64,000 nucleotides of DNA from NCBI GenBank assembly GCA_027422505.1, contig JAPQWV010000002.1, positions 28,064,501 through 28,128,500 on the forward strand. The letters run 5' to 3'. The notes below the pieces were generated by a model, which saw only the letters and a program-made list of their open reading frames with translations, was not told where the DNA came from and ran no database searches. Positions 23,714-34,735 of this stretch are shown piece by piece (position 1 is the first letter of the stretch; every line of letters begins with the position of its first letter). The translations under genes and the position numbers were made by a program. Source of the DNA: Craterostigma plantagineum. Taxonomy: Eukaryota; Streptophyta; Magnoliopsida; Lamiales; Linderniaceae.

Positions 23714-24629
23714 TCAAGGGGCCTGGCGCCACCGGTCGTTGATGTCATTCAGCCTGTGTCGGAACTCGTCCGTACGCGTCGTTTCACCACGATGCAGACT
23801 GGCTAGCATGTCCGAACTCAAGCTGTACATCGTGTTGTACCACTGCACATAGCAATAATACGTACGATTACACATATAAATATAAAAAAAAATCGACATA
23901 AGATTTAATTACGTACGTAGTCGGCGTGGCTGCGCGGGGGTATGCATGCCGATGAGGATCCCTGCTCCGTCGAAAGCTGGCGAGGATGAGAATGTATCTC
24001 ATACCAGTCCATGTACCCTCCAACGGTTTCACCAAGGTACTGCGCGGTGGCACGATTGAGGTACGAGAGGTTGAGGATGGAGGCGTACGGGAACTGACGC
24101 CAAGCATGTTCTGCTGCATCGACAGAATGATGCACCTTATACCTCGTCGGGTCTGCTGGCATGTCCCCTTCCGTGGCGGATTCATCGACGGCGGGATGAC
24201 CTGCACGTACCCCAACTGGCGCAACACTCTCGAGGGCGAGTAGGGCTCAACGATGTCGCGATATATAACCCATCCCATGAAAATCGTCCTCAGCTGCTGC
24301 GACTTTGGATCGGGACCGTACGGCAGCCAAGCAACCTGAAAACATTTAAAAAATTGTATATCATCCCACGAAAATATAGACTTAAATTGTTAAGATACCT
24401 CGCTTGCAGACATGACATCTATCTGACGGCGGATAGCAATCAAGCGGTGGACCGTCCGCTCTGGCTGACATACAGACCACATGCGTGATCGTGCCTCGCC
24501 AGGCTCCACATGATGGGGGAGACGGTGTGGGCGGAAGCATGGGAAGTACTCGTAGATCCACGCCTGCAGTAACGAGAGGCACCCAGCTAATCCCCTCGCA
24601 TCCGCCCTGCTTGCCATGCCAAGCCGGCG
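23714..24629 (-). pseudogene. Truncated plant mobile domain (PMD) gene fragment
   Basis: Three exons on the minus strand: about 24629-24399, 24335-23917 and 23848-23714, with good splice motifs (GAG|GTATCT, TTTTCAG; TAC|GTACGT, ATGTGCAG). Exon A reads LGMASRADARGLAGC, LLQAWIYEYFPCFRPHR and IRRQIDVMSASE. Exon B reads VAWLPYGPDP, DIVEPYSPSRVLRQLGYVQV, then DPTRYKVHHSVDAAEHAWR and YMDWYEIHSHPRQL. Exon C ends FRHRLNDINDRWRQAP and a stop. These phrases match PMD proteins (the MAIN/MAIL family, also common in Mutator-like and Gypsy elements). The N-terminal part is cut exactly where the TTATTTGGAT array starts, and a frameshift lies near 24160. It cannot make a full protein. Confidence 0.75.
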
Positions 24630-24772
24630 ATAAATAATCCAAATAAAATATACAAATAAATAATCCAAATAAATAATACAAATAAATAATCCAAATAAAA
24701 TATACAAATAAATAATCCAAATAAATAATCCAAATAAATAATATAAATAAATAATACAAATAAGTAATAATA
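24629..24772. repeat. Right (inverted) TTATTTGGAT array
   Basis: On the plus strand the units read AATAATCCAAATAAAT-like, the reverse of the left array and about half as long. Confidence 0.85.
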
Positions 24773-24787
24773 AGAAAAAAAAAAATT

Positions 24788-25225
24788 CGACCGAAATCAA
24801 TTTTCGGTCGTTACAGTACTGACCGAAAATTGATTTCGGTCAGTACTGTAATGACCGAAAATCGATTTCGGTCAATATAGTACTGACCGAAAATTGATTT
24901 CGGCCGTACAGTAGTGACCGAAATCAATTTTCGGTCAGTACTGTACTGACCGAAATCGATTTTCGGTCATTACAGTACTGACCGAAATCAATTTTCGGTC
25001 CGTACTGTAACGACCGAAAATTGATTTCGGTCGGTGCAGTACCGACCGAAAACTGATTTCGGTCACTACTGTACCGACCGAAATCAATTTTCGGTCAGTA
25101 CTGTACTGACCGAAATCGATTTTCGGTCGTTACAGTACCGACCGAAAATTGATTTCGGTCACTACTGTACAGACCGAAAATTGATTTCGGTCACTACTGT
25201 ACCGACCGAAATTGATTTCGGTCGA
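24788..25225. repeat. Right array of palindromic GACCGAAA units
   Basis: About fourteen units of the same roughly 31-bp palindromic repeat as the left arm, so the two arms have unequal copy number. Confidence 0.9.
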
Positions 25226-25559
25226 ATTTTTTTTTTTTTCTTTCGGTCGAGTTGAAATTCGAACAATGTTTTACGTTAATTTGGCTTACCAGTCGTGAAA
25301 ATAGGCCCTTTCCCTTTCCTAGTCCCTGTCGGCGATCCATTGCGATTTCAGTATTTTTTTTGTTTTTCTCTGATTTTCGATATGTGATTTGAAAAGTGTT
25401 GTCTGGAGAGAGCTTTAAATAGATATTTTTATTGTTTATTATAATTTTCTCTTTTTAAATTAATTTAAAAATCATAAGGGCAAAATCGTCTTTTTCCAGC
25501 CCTTTAGGGGGCGGTAACAAGTAAAAAGGGGGCGGTAAATAGTAATTCCCATATTCTGA

Positions 25560-25969
25560 ATTTCACATAAAATAGCAAGTGTTGCCTCTTCTAGACCTAG
25601 GCAACGTCTGAAATACAAATAAAAGAACTCATTCTTGTTTCAGATAGTGAATTCACAAATATTATGGTATAAAATTTGGTTGCTTAAATCACAAACCTGC
25701 AGTGTTTCATCCACAAGACTATGAGAAATGGACAAATTCATTTCCCAGACGAATGACTATGAAATACAAACTTTCGTTATTGTTGGATTAGTTATCTCTC
25801 CACTTGGATCCGATAAAGCGAGCATTGGAATGTACCGTCCGCAATATGATGAGAAGATATTCCTCCCTGAACAAGGGCGACCCTTCCACTTGGCACCGTC
25901 AGCGGTGGTGGAGAACTAGATCGGAAAAAAAGAGAGATTCCAGTCTTAACAATCATCTAGATTTAAGAT
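25560..25969. other. Intergenic DNA, no gene seen
   Basis: Unique-looking AT-rich sequence between the foldback element and the hAT relic. Confidence 0.35.
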
Positions 25970-26820
25970 GCAATAGGGGAGGTTCGACCCAGAACCGCGG
26001 CGGGACCCTGTCCAGCAACGCAATCGGCATGCTTGGTAGGGCGTGTAGGTTCCTGATTTTCAAACCACGGACTGCTGCGGTTCCGGCAGAAACCGGCTCC
26101 GGAACCTGAAGCAGAACCACTCCGGAACCCTACTCGGAAATTCTATAAATAGAGGTTCATTTTCATCATTTTTCATACCAATGTCTATCATTCATTCTCA
26201 AAACAGAATCTCTCAATTACGAGTCGGCGAATTATTTTTAATTGCACATTGCATACACTTTTATAAGCATATCACACAATTACATACATAAAATACACGC
26301 ACCTTGCGCGAATTTTTTCTACTAATGGCATCGTCATCGATAATAAGAATGACGATAATTTTGATTTTATAGGTACTTTTGGTGCCGAGGATGTTTTTCA
26401 AGGACGTGGAGCGCACGACGAGGACGAGTATCCAACGGCGGTTTCGATGGTAGAGGTACCTATCCGATCTTCCGGTAACAGAAAAGAGAAAAACCTCTGC
26501 GGAAAAACGACACTAAGGTGTGAAATTTTTTCGATATCGTTTTAAATAAAGATTACCAAAAATGGACATGTCGTCAATCTTATGCATACAATATCAGACC
26601 CGGACATGGTGGGGGTTTCAATGTTAAAACATCTAGAAGGAGCTAGACAAGCAGTTGTTTGAACCGATATGCACTCAACCTAGGCAACAACCAACTAATC
26701 GCTAGTACAGGTAGAAATTTTGTTATAACTAGGGAAATTTCTATGATGGCAATAGTCAAATTTGAATTAAACCGCGAAGATTTTACATTGTGAAAAGTGA
26801 AAAGTTTATCGTACTAGTAT
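25970..26820 (+). pseudogene. hAT transposase N-terminal relic with its promoter
   Basis: A GGAACC/GGTTCC-rich stretch (25980-26130), like hAT subterminal repeats, is followed by a TATA box (TCTATAAATAGAGG at about 26140). A frame-broken transposase start then follows: NDDNFDFIGTFGAEDVFQ, EDEYPTAVSMVEVPIRSS and GNRKEKNLCGKTTLR. Further on come BED-finger-like remains, then STGRNFVITREISMMAIVKFE. Several frameshifts and the missing C-terminal dimerisation domain make it dead. Assignment rests on the overall layout of plant hAT transposases. Confidence 0.5.
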
Positions 26821-28108
26821 GATAGAACCTGGATTCCATAACGTAAATCGTAAGACAATTATAAGGCATATCCTTTTGAAGAATATCGAAAGAACTTAAT
26901 TTTGCATATGTCCAACATATCACGTCGGATTAGTTTGACTACTTACAATTTGTTGCAGGATTGGTTTTTGCGAGTTCCAAACATCACGTTCCAACTTCGA
27001 CGGAGGAACGAGAAAAATGTATTAATTAATAACGATTGTGTAGCATAGTTCATTTTATATTTTTTTATTTTTCCAACTATATCTTTTTTTATTTTCACTA
27101 TATTTAGCTTTGGTTTGGTGTGTATGCTTTTTCCAATAATATGCTTTCAAGTTAGTTCATTCAATATAGAGAAAGATGGAGAGAAATAGAGAGGAGAAGA
27201 AATAAATCTAATATGCGCGCATAACGGTGAGTGAAAGTTAATTTTACTAAGTTATTGAGGGTACGTACAAAATTCATTTTTTTGGATAGATAAGAGGTCT
27301 CGGTTGGGTAATGGGTTAAATATGATCGCTATTTAGACCGTGTAATATCTCTAACATATAAAATTATGTCATTTGGTCTAAATAGACATAATTGGAAGAT
27401 TCACATAAATCTTGCTTCTCTCGTGTCCCGTTGTGTTGTTTTGGGGTGATCCTCATGCCTATCACTTATCATATCATTGTGTTTGTTAGTCTAGGTGATG
27501 AGTCATAACCGGACTGAAAGATAACCTAGTGATGAAAATGGGGTGAATACTTCATGTTTTGGATCACCCCAAAAAAGTTAAGTGATTCATCACGATGATG
27601 AGGTGATCTACCTAGTTTTTAAAAAAATACCCCTCATATTTTAACATTATTACCTAATATGCTATTATAAATTTTTTTAATTATATAATTTAATAGATTT
27701 CAATATTTAAAATACTTATATTGAAAAATTTATAGAATTATAAATAAAAAGCATTAACATATTAATCATTATCACGTAAAACATCACCTTAAAACAATTT
27801 AACAAATTATTTATATCTTTTTCAAATAAGAGATTTATACAACATCACCCTACACATTACAGTGAATAGATAAATTGAATACTTCAATATCACATTGATC
27901 TGAGAAAAATATTAACTCAAAGCAAACACACTGATGACATAGTATCTTGATCCACATTCGGGTGATACTCACATTCCGGTGATTCGAATATCACGATATC
28001 CCAATGGACTTCCGGTATATAGCTGATTTTCCCAACAATTGCACTTGTTTGTTTGGATAATGCGGACAGGACAAAGACTTCCGACGTCTTCGACTTATAA
28101 TGACAATA
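26821..28108. other. Intergenic, with a MITE-like stretch near 27430-27620
   Basis: No gene seen. At 27430-27620 the sequence begins TGTTTTGGGGTGATCC and later reads GGATCACCCCAAAAAA, inverted to each other and similar to the stretches near 7000 and 18200. Confidence 0.4.
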
Positions 28109-30145
28109 TATTTTTTTTTTGGGAAAAGGTCACTAAATAAAAATGGAAAAGAGTACAAAAGCCGTGTCCGGCAGCCCTAACTGGTAACAGACTACCAGTG
28201 AACAACCAATCAAAAATCAGCAAACTGCCAGTGAACAACCAATCAAAACTCAGCAAACTGCTCAAGACAGATAACTACCAAGCAATACGCCATACACGCC
28301 TAAGTGCACAGATCTGAAATACAATAAGCATCATAAATCACCCATTAAAAGGGCTGCTGTAGGACCCTTGGTAAGAAATCCCGCTTCCTCAATATCAGCG
28401 AGAACAACAAATGTATTATGTAATGTTGTGTCCGCACTTTGATGATTGCCGTTGCTAGTCGAACAACCATCATTAGATGATCGATTTATCCTCCCCGAGT
28501 GGGTAATACTCTCGTGTTGTCCCCCTTGCCGATGCACCACAACAGGTGTAGTAGTCTTAGGCTCATCATGCATCTTCGCCTTCCCTTTCTCCTGCGCACG
28601 TCGCCTTGTATGTCGCGGGGGTGTGTCGCACTAGTGTGTTTTGGTGCTGGGGCGTTAGGTTGCCTCATGTTCTTACTAGGCGGTTTTGGCAAGTCATTTC
28701 CTGGCTAATTGGCCGTGTTCTTGGGACAGCCCCCCTAGCCATGGTTCCAAGAGTTACACGTAGCGCATTTCCTGGGTCGCCATTCATACTCAACCCTTAT
28801 AGGCACTACCGCCGAAAGTCCTCCATCTTTAGCTGGAATTCTAACATTGAAGCGTTCGATGAAAGGCTCCTCCAGTGATTTCTCGACGCATATCCTCGCA
28901 TATTCAAGTCTTTCGACCTTAGCCGTCATGGCATCTGCAAATAATGGTTTGCCAAGAACGCTCCCAACAATTCCAAGCCCCTCTTGGGTCCATAATTCCG
29001 TTGGCACATTACGCAACTTGACCCATAGTGGCATAGCCAAGTGCTGCTTTTTCTCGAACGACATGCCAATCCTCCAAACTTCAAGAAAGAGGGGCTGCCC
29101 TTGCATGAGCCAAGGCCCACCTTCCAAAACCGCAGCAGCAGCATCGGACGTCGCAAACCGAAATTTGAAAAAAACCATTTATCGTCGTTCGAATTTCGAT
29201 AATATCCCTCCACATAGCCCTAGCAAACCGCTCAACGTGAGGAAATATGGTTTCTCCCAAGAAAATACCCAACCAGGGTATGATCCCATCTCGCCGTCCC
29301 TTTTTGGATCACATCCCATGGAGGGCAGGCCTCGGCCACACCATCAATCATCGTCGGCGCCGTATAGGATAACTCAAGGCGCACCGGGGAGGAGTGTCGC
29401 TTCTGCTCGCGATTAGTGATGGCGCCCTGAATAACAGCAGCGAAAGAAGGATTCGCCTCCTTATCAAACATTCGCTGAGGTTCCGACCCAGATGGGTTTG
29501 CGTTTGCCGCAGCCTCAGGTAAGGGTCGAGACCCGTCACTAGGAGCCCTAGGCCCAGCAGAGAAAATCCTAGGCGGCTCTTCCAAATTCATCAACGCCTT
29601 CGATGGTGTAGGTTGTTTCTCGACAACATCGTTGGCCGTGATTGGCGCTGAGTCCGACAGCAAAGGCCCATCACCCGTTGATGCTTGAGAGGCGGGCCGT
29701 TTCCTTTCTGCTGCATAGCTTCCACCGTTGCCCTCCCTATCAACACCTTTCGCCTCTTCATTCGATATTTGCTTAGAGCTCGAACCATGCTTAGAGTCAA
29801 GAAAGCCCCGCCGAAACAGTTCTTTACCTTGCGAGCGGCTCAAATGAGCCTCATCTTTCAATCACCATGACGTTATTATCAGAAGTAGGCTCCAAAGCGA
29901 AGTCTGTCCAACTCTTCTCCTGATCCATGGCAACAGTGCGCCATACGTCCTTGCCAACAACACGATTCAACAAATTCTTTAAATCCTTCATCATCAAATT
30001 TCTCAGCAAACGATGGGTAATCTCTACCCAATTTGTCGAAATCCGGAAGATTTAAAAGAACATTTTTTGTCGACGATGAAGCTCCACTCATCATCGATCC
30101 ACACATCATGGATGATGTCGCCATATCAAATAGCGTGGCCCGCAC
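28109..30145 (-). pseudogene. LINE ORF1-type relic (DUF4283 and zinc knuckle) with poly(A) tail
   Basis: On the minus strand: an N-terminal part (LNLPDFDKLGRDYPSFAEKF; KNLLNRVVGKDVW; MDQEKSWTDFALEPTS), a low-complexity linker (29861-29232), and a DUF4283 core (WDHTLVGYFLGRN, AVLEGGPWLMQGQPLFLEVW, PLWVKLRNVPTELW). A zinc-knuckle region follows (RVEYEWRPRKCATCNSWNHG). The ORF1 end is NTFVVLADIEEAG, with a stop at 28331. One-base shifts occur, for example near 29855 and near 30000. A 3' tail of about 220 bases ends in a poly(A) run, seen as ten T at 28109-28118. ORF2 (endonuclease and reverse transcriptase) is absent. Confidence 0.7.
28194..28262. repeat. 34-bp tandem duplication in the LINE 3' region
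   Basis: A unit starting CCAGTGAACAACCAATCAAA occurs twice in tandem, each followed by TCAGCAAACTG. Confidence 0.8.
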
Positions 30146-30230
30146 CCACCGGTCGGCCTAATAGTGGCCGGATACGGCGGTGGTGACCGGGTGAAGGAGT
30201 AGAGAAGGGTAGCAGCTGCTCTTCGTTTCT

Positions 30231-30605
30231 CTAGGGTTTATTCGATGAGGACGGTGGGAATGAGGGCGATGGTGGGGAGGATGAGGATGGTGGTGGGGAG
30301 GGCAGTGGTCGAGGCGGGGAGGGCGTTGGTGGAGGGTGGGAGTGTGAGGTGGAGGGAAGTGGAGGAGGGCGATGAGGGCGGTGGTTAAGGACGGTGTGGT
30401 GGTGGTGGGTGGAGGGCGGTGGTGTAGGGAGGTGGACGGGAGGAAGATGAGGGCGGTGGTGGGGGAGCCAGTGGTGGAGGACGTTGGTGGAGGGAGGTGG
30501 TGGAGGTGGGAAGGTGTGAGGTGGAGGGAGGTGGTGGCGGGTGGGGAGGTGTGAGGTGGAGGGAGGTGGTGGTGGAGGGCGGTGGTGGAGGGCGGGGAGG
30601 GGGTA
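30231..30605. repeat. G-rich minisatellite (GGTGGAGGG-type)
   Basis: The plus strand is almost pure G/A/T, built from variants of GTGGAGGGAGGTGGTGGAG. All frames stay open for long stretches, giving Pro/His-rich artefact frames on the minus strand. It lies at the 5' side of the LINE-type relic and could form G-quadruplexes. Confidence 0.8.
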
Positions 30606-30924
30606 CGTGAGGTACAATGCACCTACCGTTTATAGAGTAGTTCAAGTGAATATTCGAGTACCTATCATAGGAATGAGTTTCGAGTGTCAACAATAACCTA
30701 TCGCAAATATCTAGCTTGACGGTTGAGATATGCGTCCTACGAACCTACGAAATCTTTGGCCAAAATATATAAACAAGCTCTTGTATCAGATGTATTGGCA
30801 ACTTTACTCAATGGTTTCAGAATGAACATCAAATATGACTTTTCAAAAACCAATCTTAATTGTCAAGAATAAAACAAAATAAAGGAATTGTTATCACGGG
30901 ATAGAGGCTTAGAGTAAGGTTTTC
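30606..30924. other. Intergenic DNA, no gene seen
   Basis: Nothing recognised between the minisatellite and the next repeat. Confidence 0.35.
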
Positions 30925-31505
30925 GAATCAAGTTTCGAGCAAGGTTCTGAAACCGGATTTTCGAACCGGACTAGTGGTTTAAGGTTTAATGTTTAACCGG
31001 TATAAACCGGAATAAACCGGAGTCGAACCGGTAGCTATAAATATAATAAAATATATTTCTATGTAATACAAGCAAATAACATAGATTTATATACATGTTT
31101 ATTTATAAACTTTACCAAACAGACATTTTATAAAATTATGGATCAAAATTAATTAAGTATATTGTGTTGGTGGTTAAAAATTAAATATACATGGGTTTGA
31201 TAAAACTAAACCTTTAAACTTGGGGTTAAATTAAATAAAAATAATATATTGGGTTCTTAAAATAAATTTTCTATGAGACTGTAGAGGATTGAACCCAATA
31301 CCTATGGGTAATAAGCCCAACTCCTCACCACTAGACCACAGCAATTAACAATTTGATTTCTTTCATTTCTGGTATTTTTCCTTTTCGTCATTTTTTTTTT
31401 TTTTTATTAAAGCTTAAAGGACCGGGACCCGAAACCGACCGGATCGCCGGTCCATTCCGGCCGCCGGCCGGTCCTCCCGGTTTACCCTCGGAACTTTCTG
31501 TTCAA
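30925..31505. mobile_element. Probable hAT-like non-autonomous element rich in CCGG
   Basis: The left side reads AAGGTTCTGAAACCGG with repeated AACCGG words. The reversed right side reads AAAGTTCCGAGGGTAAACCG followed by GGACCGG clusters. The middle is AT-rich and contains a tRNA-like segment. No target duplication was found, so borders are approximate. Confidence 0.4.
31285..31350 (-). repeat. tRNA-like segment (A-box and B-box)
   Basis: On the minus strand TGGTCTAGTGG matches the pol III A-box pattern and GGTTCAATCC matches the B-box GGTTCRANYCC, about 40 bases apart. I could not form a convincing acceptor stem, so it is more likely a tRNA-derived repeat than a working tRNA gene. Confidence 0.4.
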
Positions 31506-32429
31506 AATTTACTTTTATAAATGGTAGAATCAAAAAATTTACTGTTTAGTGGTATATCGAATAATAATGCGAGGAAATCGAGACCACACAGAATTTTTAA
31601 CTAATACACTGATGACATGTTAAGAATAGTGCGTTGAAAGTGGACGCGTGAGTCGTTAGAAGTGAAAAAGCCCATACCCAATACGATTTGGATTTCACTG
31701 CAAAAAAATGTACAAACTAGATATGGCTTCAGTTTAAGTCCCAATCCATTTTCCTTTCTATATAATATCTTGAAATCAGTTCAGGATTTTCACTGCATCT
31801 ATTACGAAGACAACAACTTTGGGAATACTACCGAAGTTCAGGTATCTTAATGATAACTGTGCTAACTAGACGCACACTCTATGCGTGTGCTTAGATATAA
31901 TTTTATTTATGTTATTTCTAATTTTGAGATTCGTTATTTATATGTTTAATATATAACTTAGAAGTTTTTAACTATATAAGCAAAAATAATATGTAGGGAT
32001 ATAAGTAAAAAAAAATATTTAAAAGTAATAGAAATTATTAAAGTAATTAATTAACAAAGAGATGACTAAATTGCAAATAAGTGACATACCATTATAGCCA
32101 CCCCACACCCTTTATATAATAGAATAGATAATAATTAGATTAATAGTACAACTGTTTAGTATATGCGATACGCTAAGATGGTATTACTAGAATTACATGC
32201 TAAGGTGACTAAAATTAATAAAATCGACTCTTTTTGAAACGAATGTTTTATTTTCGGATTCTAAATAATAAATGGGGCGTTTAGGTCATTTCCAAACTCA
32301 AAATGCAATGATTTATCTCCAACCATTAAACTCATTCGCAAACTCAAAAGAATATTCTCGAAATATTCACATGCACACTAACAAATTGGACCATAATATT
32401 ATCTTAAATTTGATTGAGACGAGACAAAC
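31506..32429. other. Intergenic DNA, no gene seen
   Basis: AT-rich and without family features. The short frame at 31662-31850 looks random. Confidence 0.4.
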
Positions 32430-32960
32430 TGCTAAGTAAACTCCCAAAGACTTGCTTCCATGTCCTCGTCACGTGTCCATGTTCGCCTCGCCCGTTTCTT
32501 CCAGCTCCACGTTCGAGCAGTTATGCCCCGGAGTGGTAGATCGTGCGTGCCCACGATCTCACATCGTCCAGCGATCTTCTGACTGGAAGAAACTCCTCCT
32601 CCATGTCTCAGGCGAATATATTTCCGGAACGTGTCATCCTTTAACTTGGGATGCTTCCGTAACTCTCGTCATTCCCCTACCCGAGGAAGCCCATGGATTC
32701 TCCTTATGCATTCCTCGGGTAAGGTGCCCGAGGGGCCTCTCCTGAAGGTGATAAACCATCACCAGGGGCTTCGCTCCTTTCGTTATCTGTCCGGGAACCA
32801 CGAGCAACCGCTTCCTGCTTCGTATACCCTTTCGAGGAAGCTATTGCCCGAGGATCCTTTCGTGCCTTCAGTACGACACCCCTCCACATGAGGGGGTTTA
32901 GTATTTTGGTGCAGGATCGGTAAAAACCGAGGGTAACACTTAACATAAAAAAATCAAGAC
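32430..32960. other. GC-richer stretch, probable retroelement remnant
   Basis: Base composition is clearly richer in GC than the flanks, and several overlapping frames stay open by chance. Phrases such as GGTGCAGGATCGGTAAAAAC look like an LTR or retroelement leader, but no protein motif supports a family. Confidence 0.3.
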
Positions 32961-34414
32961 ACACTGTTAGTTAGGGAATTGGAATTATGATGCACTTGGG
33001 GACTAGCAAACTAGATTCAGGGCAAATTCACCGAGAAATAAATAACATGACGGTTTGGCTTGGGCATAAAAATTGATTGAGGAAACTCTTCAACGAGATT
33101 CAATATTGTAAGTCAATTTTTATGGCTCTTTCTTGTTAATTTCAATTATCTTCCAATGTGAATAGATGACGTCTCGACTACCATATAAATCGAAATTGGA
33201 TATAGTAAGTCGGTACATGGCATGCAAATCCCATTAGCATAACATCGCAAATTCATTATATAACGTGACAATAAGCACCCATTTGTTATTACAAGCAAAA
33301 TTCATGTTTTGTTTTCTAATTGCGGACTAAATATTTTGCTTTCGTTCTTCACGCGTAATTGAGATCCACGCACACGCCATCGGCCTTCGCATTACAATTT
33401 ACAAAACCTTTTTCCCCGTAATTTCTGTAAGGCAGTTTTCGTACCGAAACACGTACATACATCACCCTACCCAACATGAATATTATATTATATTCTATTT
33501 CTTACAAATAACTATTATTCAATTATATTTATGTACAGTATGTTGCTGTACTTGAGAATTAGCTACTGCCCTCGTACTGTGAAGTTCGAGATATTTATTA
33601 ATTAGAATTTCCCGATATTATAAACGTCCACACACAAAAATTCACACACAACAAAGACAAACCTAACGACCCATTCCCGACAGAGACACCTCTGTCCGGC
33701 AAAAACGGGGTTCATGTCATCACAGTGGGACCCACTCACATGCCACCATGTGAACTTATTACGAGCACTCGCACCTAACTTAATTAACTTATCTAATTTT
33801 TTCTTTATAATTTGTTGGCATTATAATTAATTAATATTGGCTGTCATTGCTTACCGGAAAGAAAACAAACTGACTAGCTGTCATTTGTGGATTACTTGGA
33901 ACCTTTTTTATGCATGTATCGATATGTCGCAATTTACAAGATTATATATAGAACTGAAATAAATAGCAAAAATACGCGTGAAATAATGATATATTTGTAC
34001 CTCACCCAATGACAATAGCTTTTGTTATTTATCGTTCATTAATTGTGGTCCTGCCACTAAGAGGCCGAATTACTTACCAAAAGATGGTGAGTTTTCTCTC
34101 AACAATTTACGTAGAAAAATGAAATTTTAATTATGATAATAAAATATATGATAAATGTAGATCCATAATCAACCGGATCTACCAGGTATGGTGACATGCA
34201 CGTAGGAGAAATATTGGCTGTTGAAATAATAGTAATAATAATAACAACAATAATAATATGATAAGAATAATAATAATAATAATAAAATACTTAAAACAAA
34301 TATAATGTATATGGTACATGTATCACACACGATGGTATATATGAATGATTGATGACTGGCTTTCGATAGGGCAATATTCTTCTTGGGATTGGTGAAAAAC
34401 CTTTCGACTTTTCC
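32961..34414. other. Region upstream of MIR396, with a (TAA)n microsatellite
   Basis: No coding gene seen. An AAT/TAA repeat occupies about 34224-34289. Confidence 0.45.
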
Positions 34415-34424
34415 TATAAATAAG
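34415..34424 (+). promoter_or_regulatory. TATA box of the MIR396 primary transcript
   Basis: TATAAATAAG lies 207 bases upstream of the mature miR396 sequence and is followed by a pyrimidine-rich stretch, as in many plant pol II MIR promoters. Confidence 0.55.
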
Positions 34425-34599
34425 ACCTTTCTCCTCCTCTGCATATACTCCTAAACATACGCACACAACACAGCGCTGATAGATTAATATATTTACATTT
34501 ATATATTCATATTCATTTATACATATGATATAAGTATGTTGAAGGTTTTAACAACCTTTTGTTTCACAAAACCCTAGCTAGCCTGCGTTACGCATCTTA

Positions 34600-34735
34600 T
34601 GTGCTGAGTCTCTTCTTATTCTTCCACAGCTTTCTTGAACTGTAACGTAGAAACTGCAGATATTCAATTCTCAGACAGTGTTCTTCTCACCAGTTCAATA
34701 AAGCTGTGGGAAGATAAGTGCAGATTCAAAGATCC
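34600..34735 (+). ncRNA. MIR396: MIR396 precursor hairpin
   Basis: The 21 bases at 34622-34642 (beginning TTCCACAGCTTT, ending GAACTG) equal mature plant miR396a as I know it. The 21 bases at 34693-34713 (beginning GTTCAATAAAGC, ending GGGAAG) equal the usual miR396a star strand. They pair with each other with one bulge across a loop of about 50 bases, and the stem extends outward (CTTATT against GATAAG). Known biology: miR396 guides cleavage of GRF (growth-regulating factor) mRNAs, limiting cell division in leaves and other organs. The open frame at 34635-34832 overlapping the hairpin is not a gene. Strand is set by the mature sequence and the upstream TATA box. Confidence 0.93.

Larger units (their letters stand above)
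22870..25550. mobile_element. Large foldback (Mutator-like) element carrying a PMD gene fragment
   Basis: Outer inverted repeats start AATTGCTATTCACCGCCC on the left and, reversed, AATTACTATTTACCGCCCC on the right. They share a long match through AAGACGATTTTGCCCTTATG. ATATTCTGAA occurs at both borders (22861-22870 and 25551-25560), implying an 8-10 bp target duplication. Inside the outer repeats the arms match again (GAACAATGTTTTACGTTAAT). Then come palindromic GACCGAAA...TTTCGGTC arrays (23056-23303 and 24788-25225) and TTATTTGGAT-type arrays (23313-23622 and the inverted 24629-24772). The central 1 kb holds a truncated plant mobile domain gene. Long inverted repeats plus PMD point to a Mutator-like element. 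No transposase is present. Confidence 0.75.

Noticed and set aside
24788..25225. CRISPR-like array of palindromic repeats
   Set aside because: Spacers are nearly identical short words, the genome is eukaryotic, and the array is mirrored as part of a transposon arm.
25804..26109. Basic 101-residue frame before the hAT relic
   Set aside because: It crosses from intergenic sequence into hAT subterminal repeats and has no domain.
30158..30693. Proline/histidine-rich extensin-like frames
   Set aside because: The sequence is a G-rich minisatellite read backwards. All frames are open, there is no signal peptide, and no codon pattern favours one frame.
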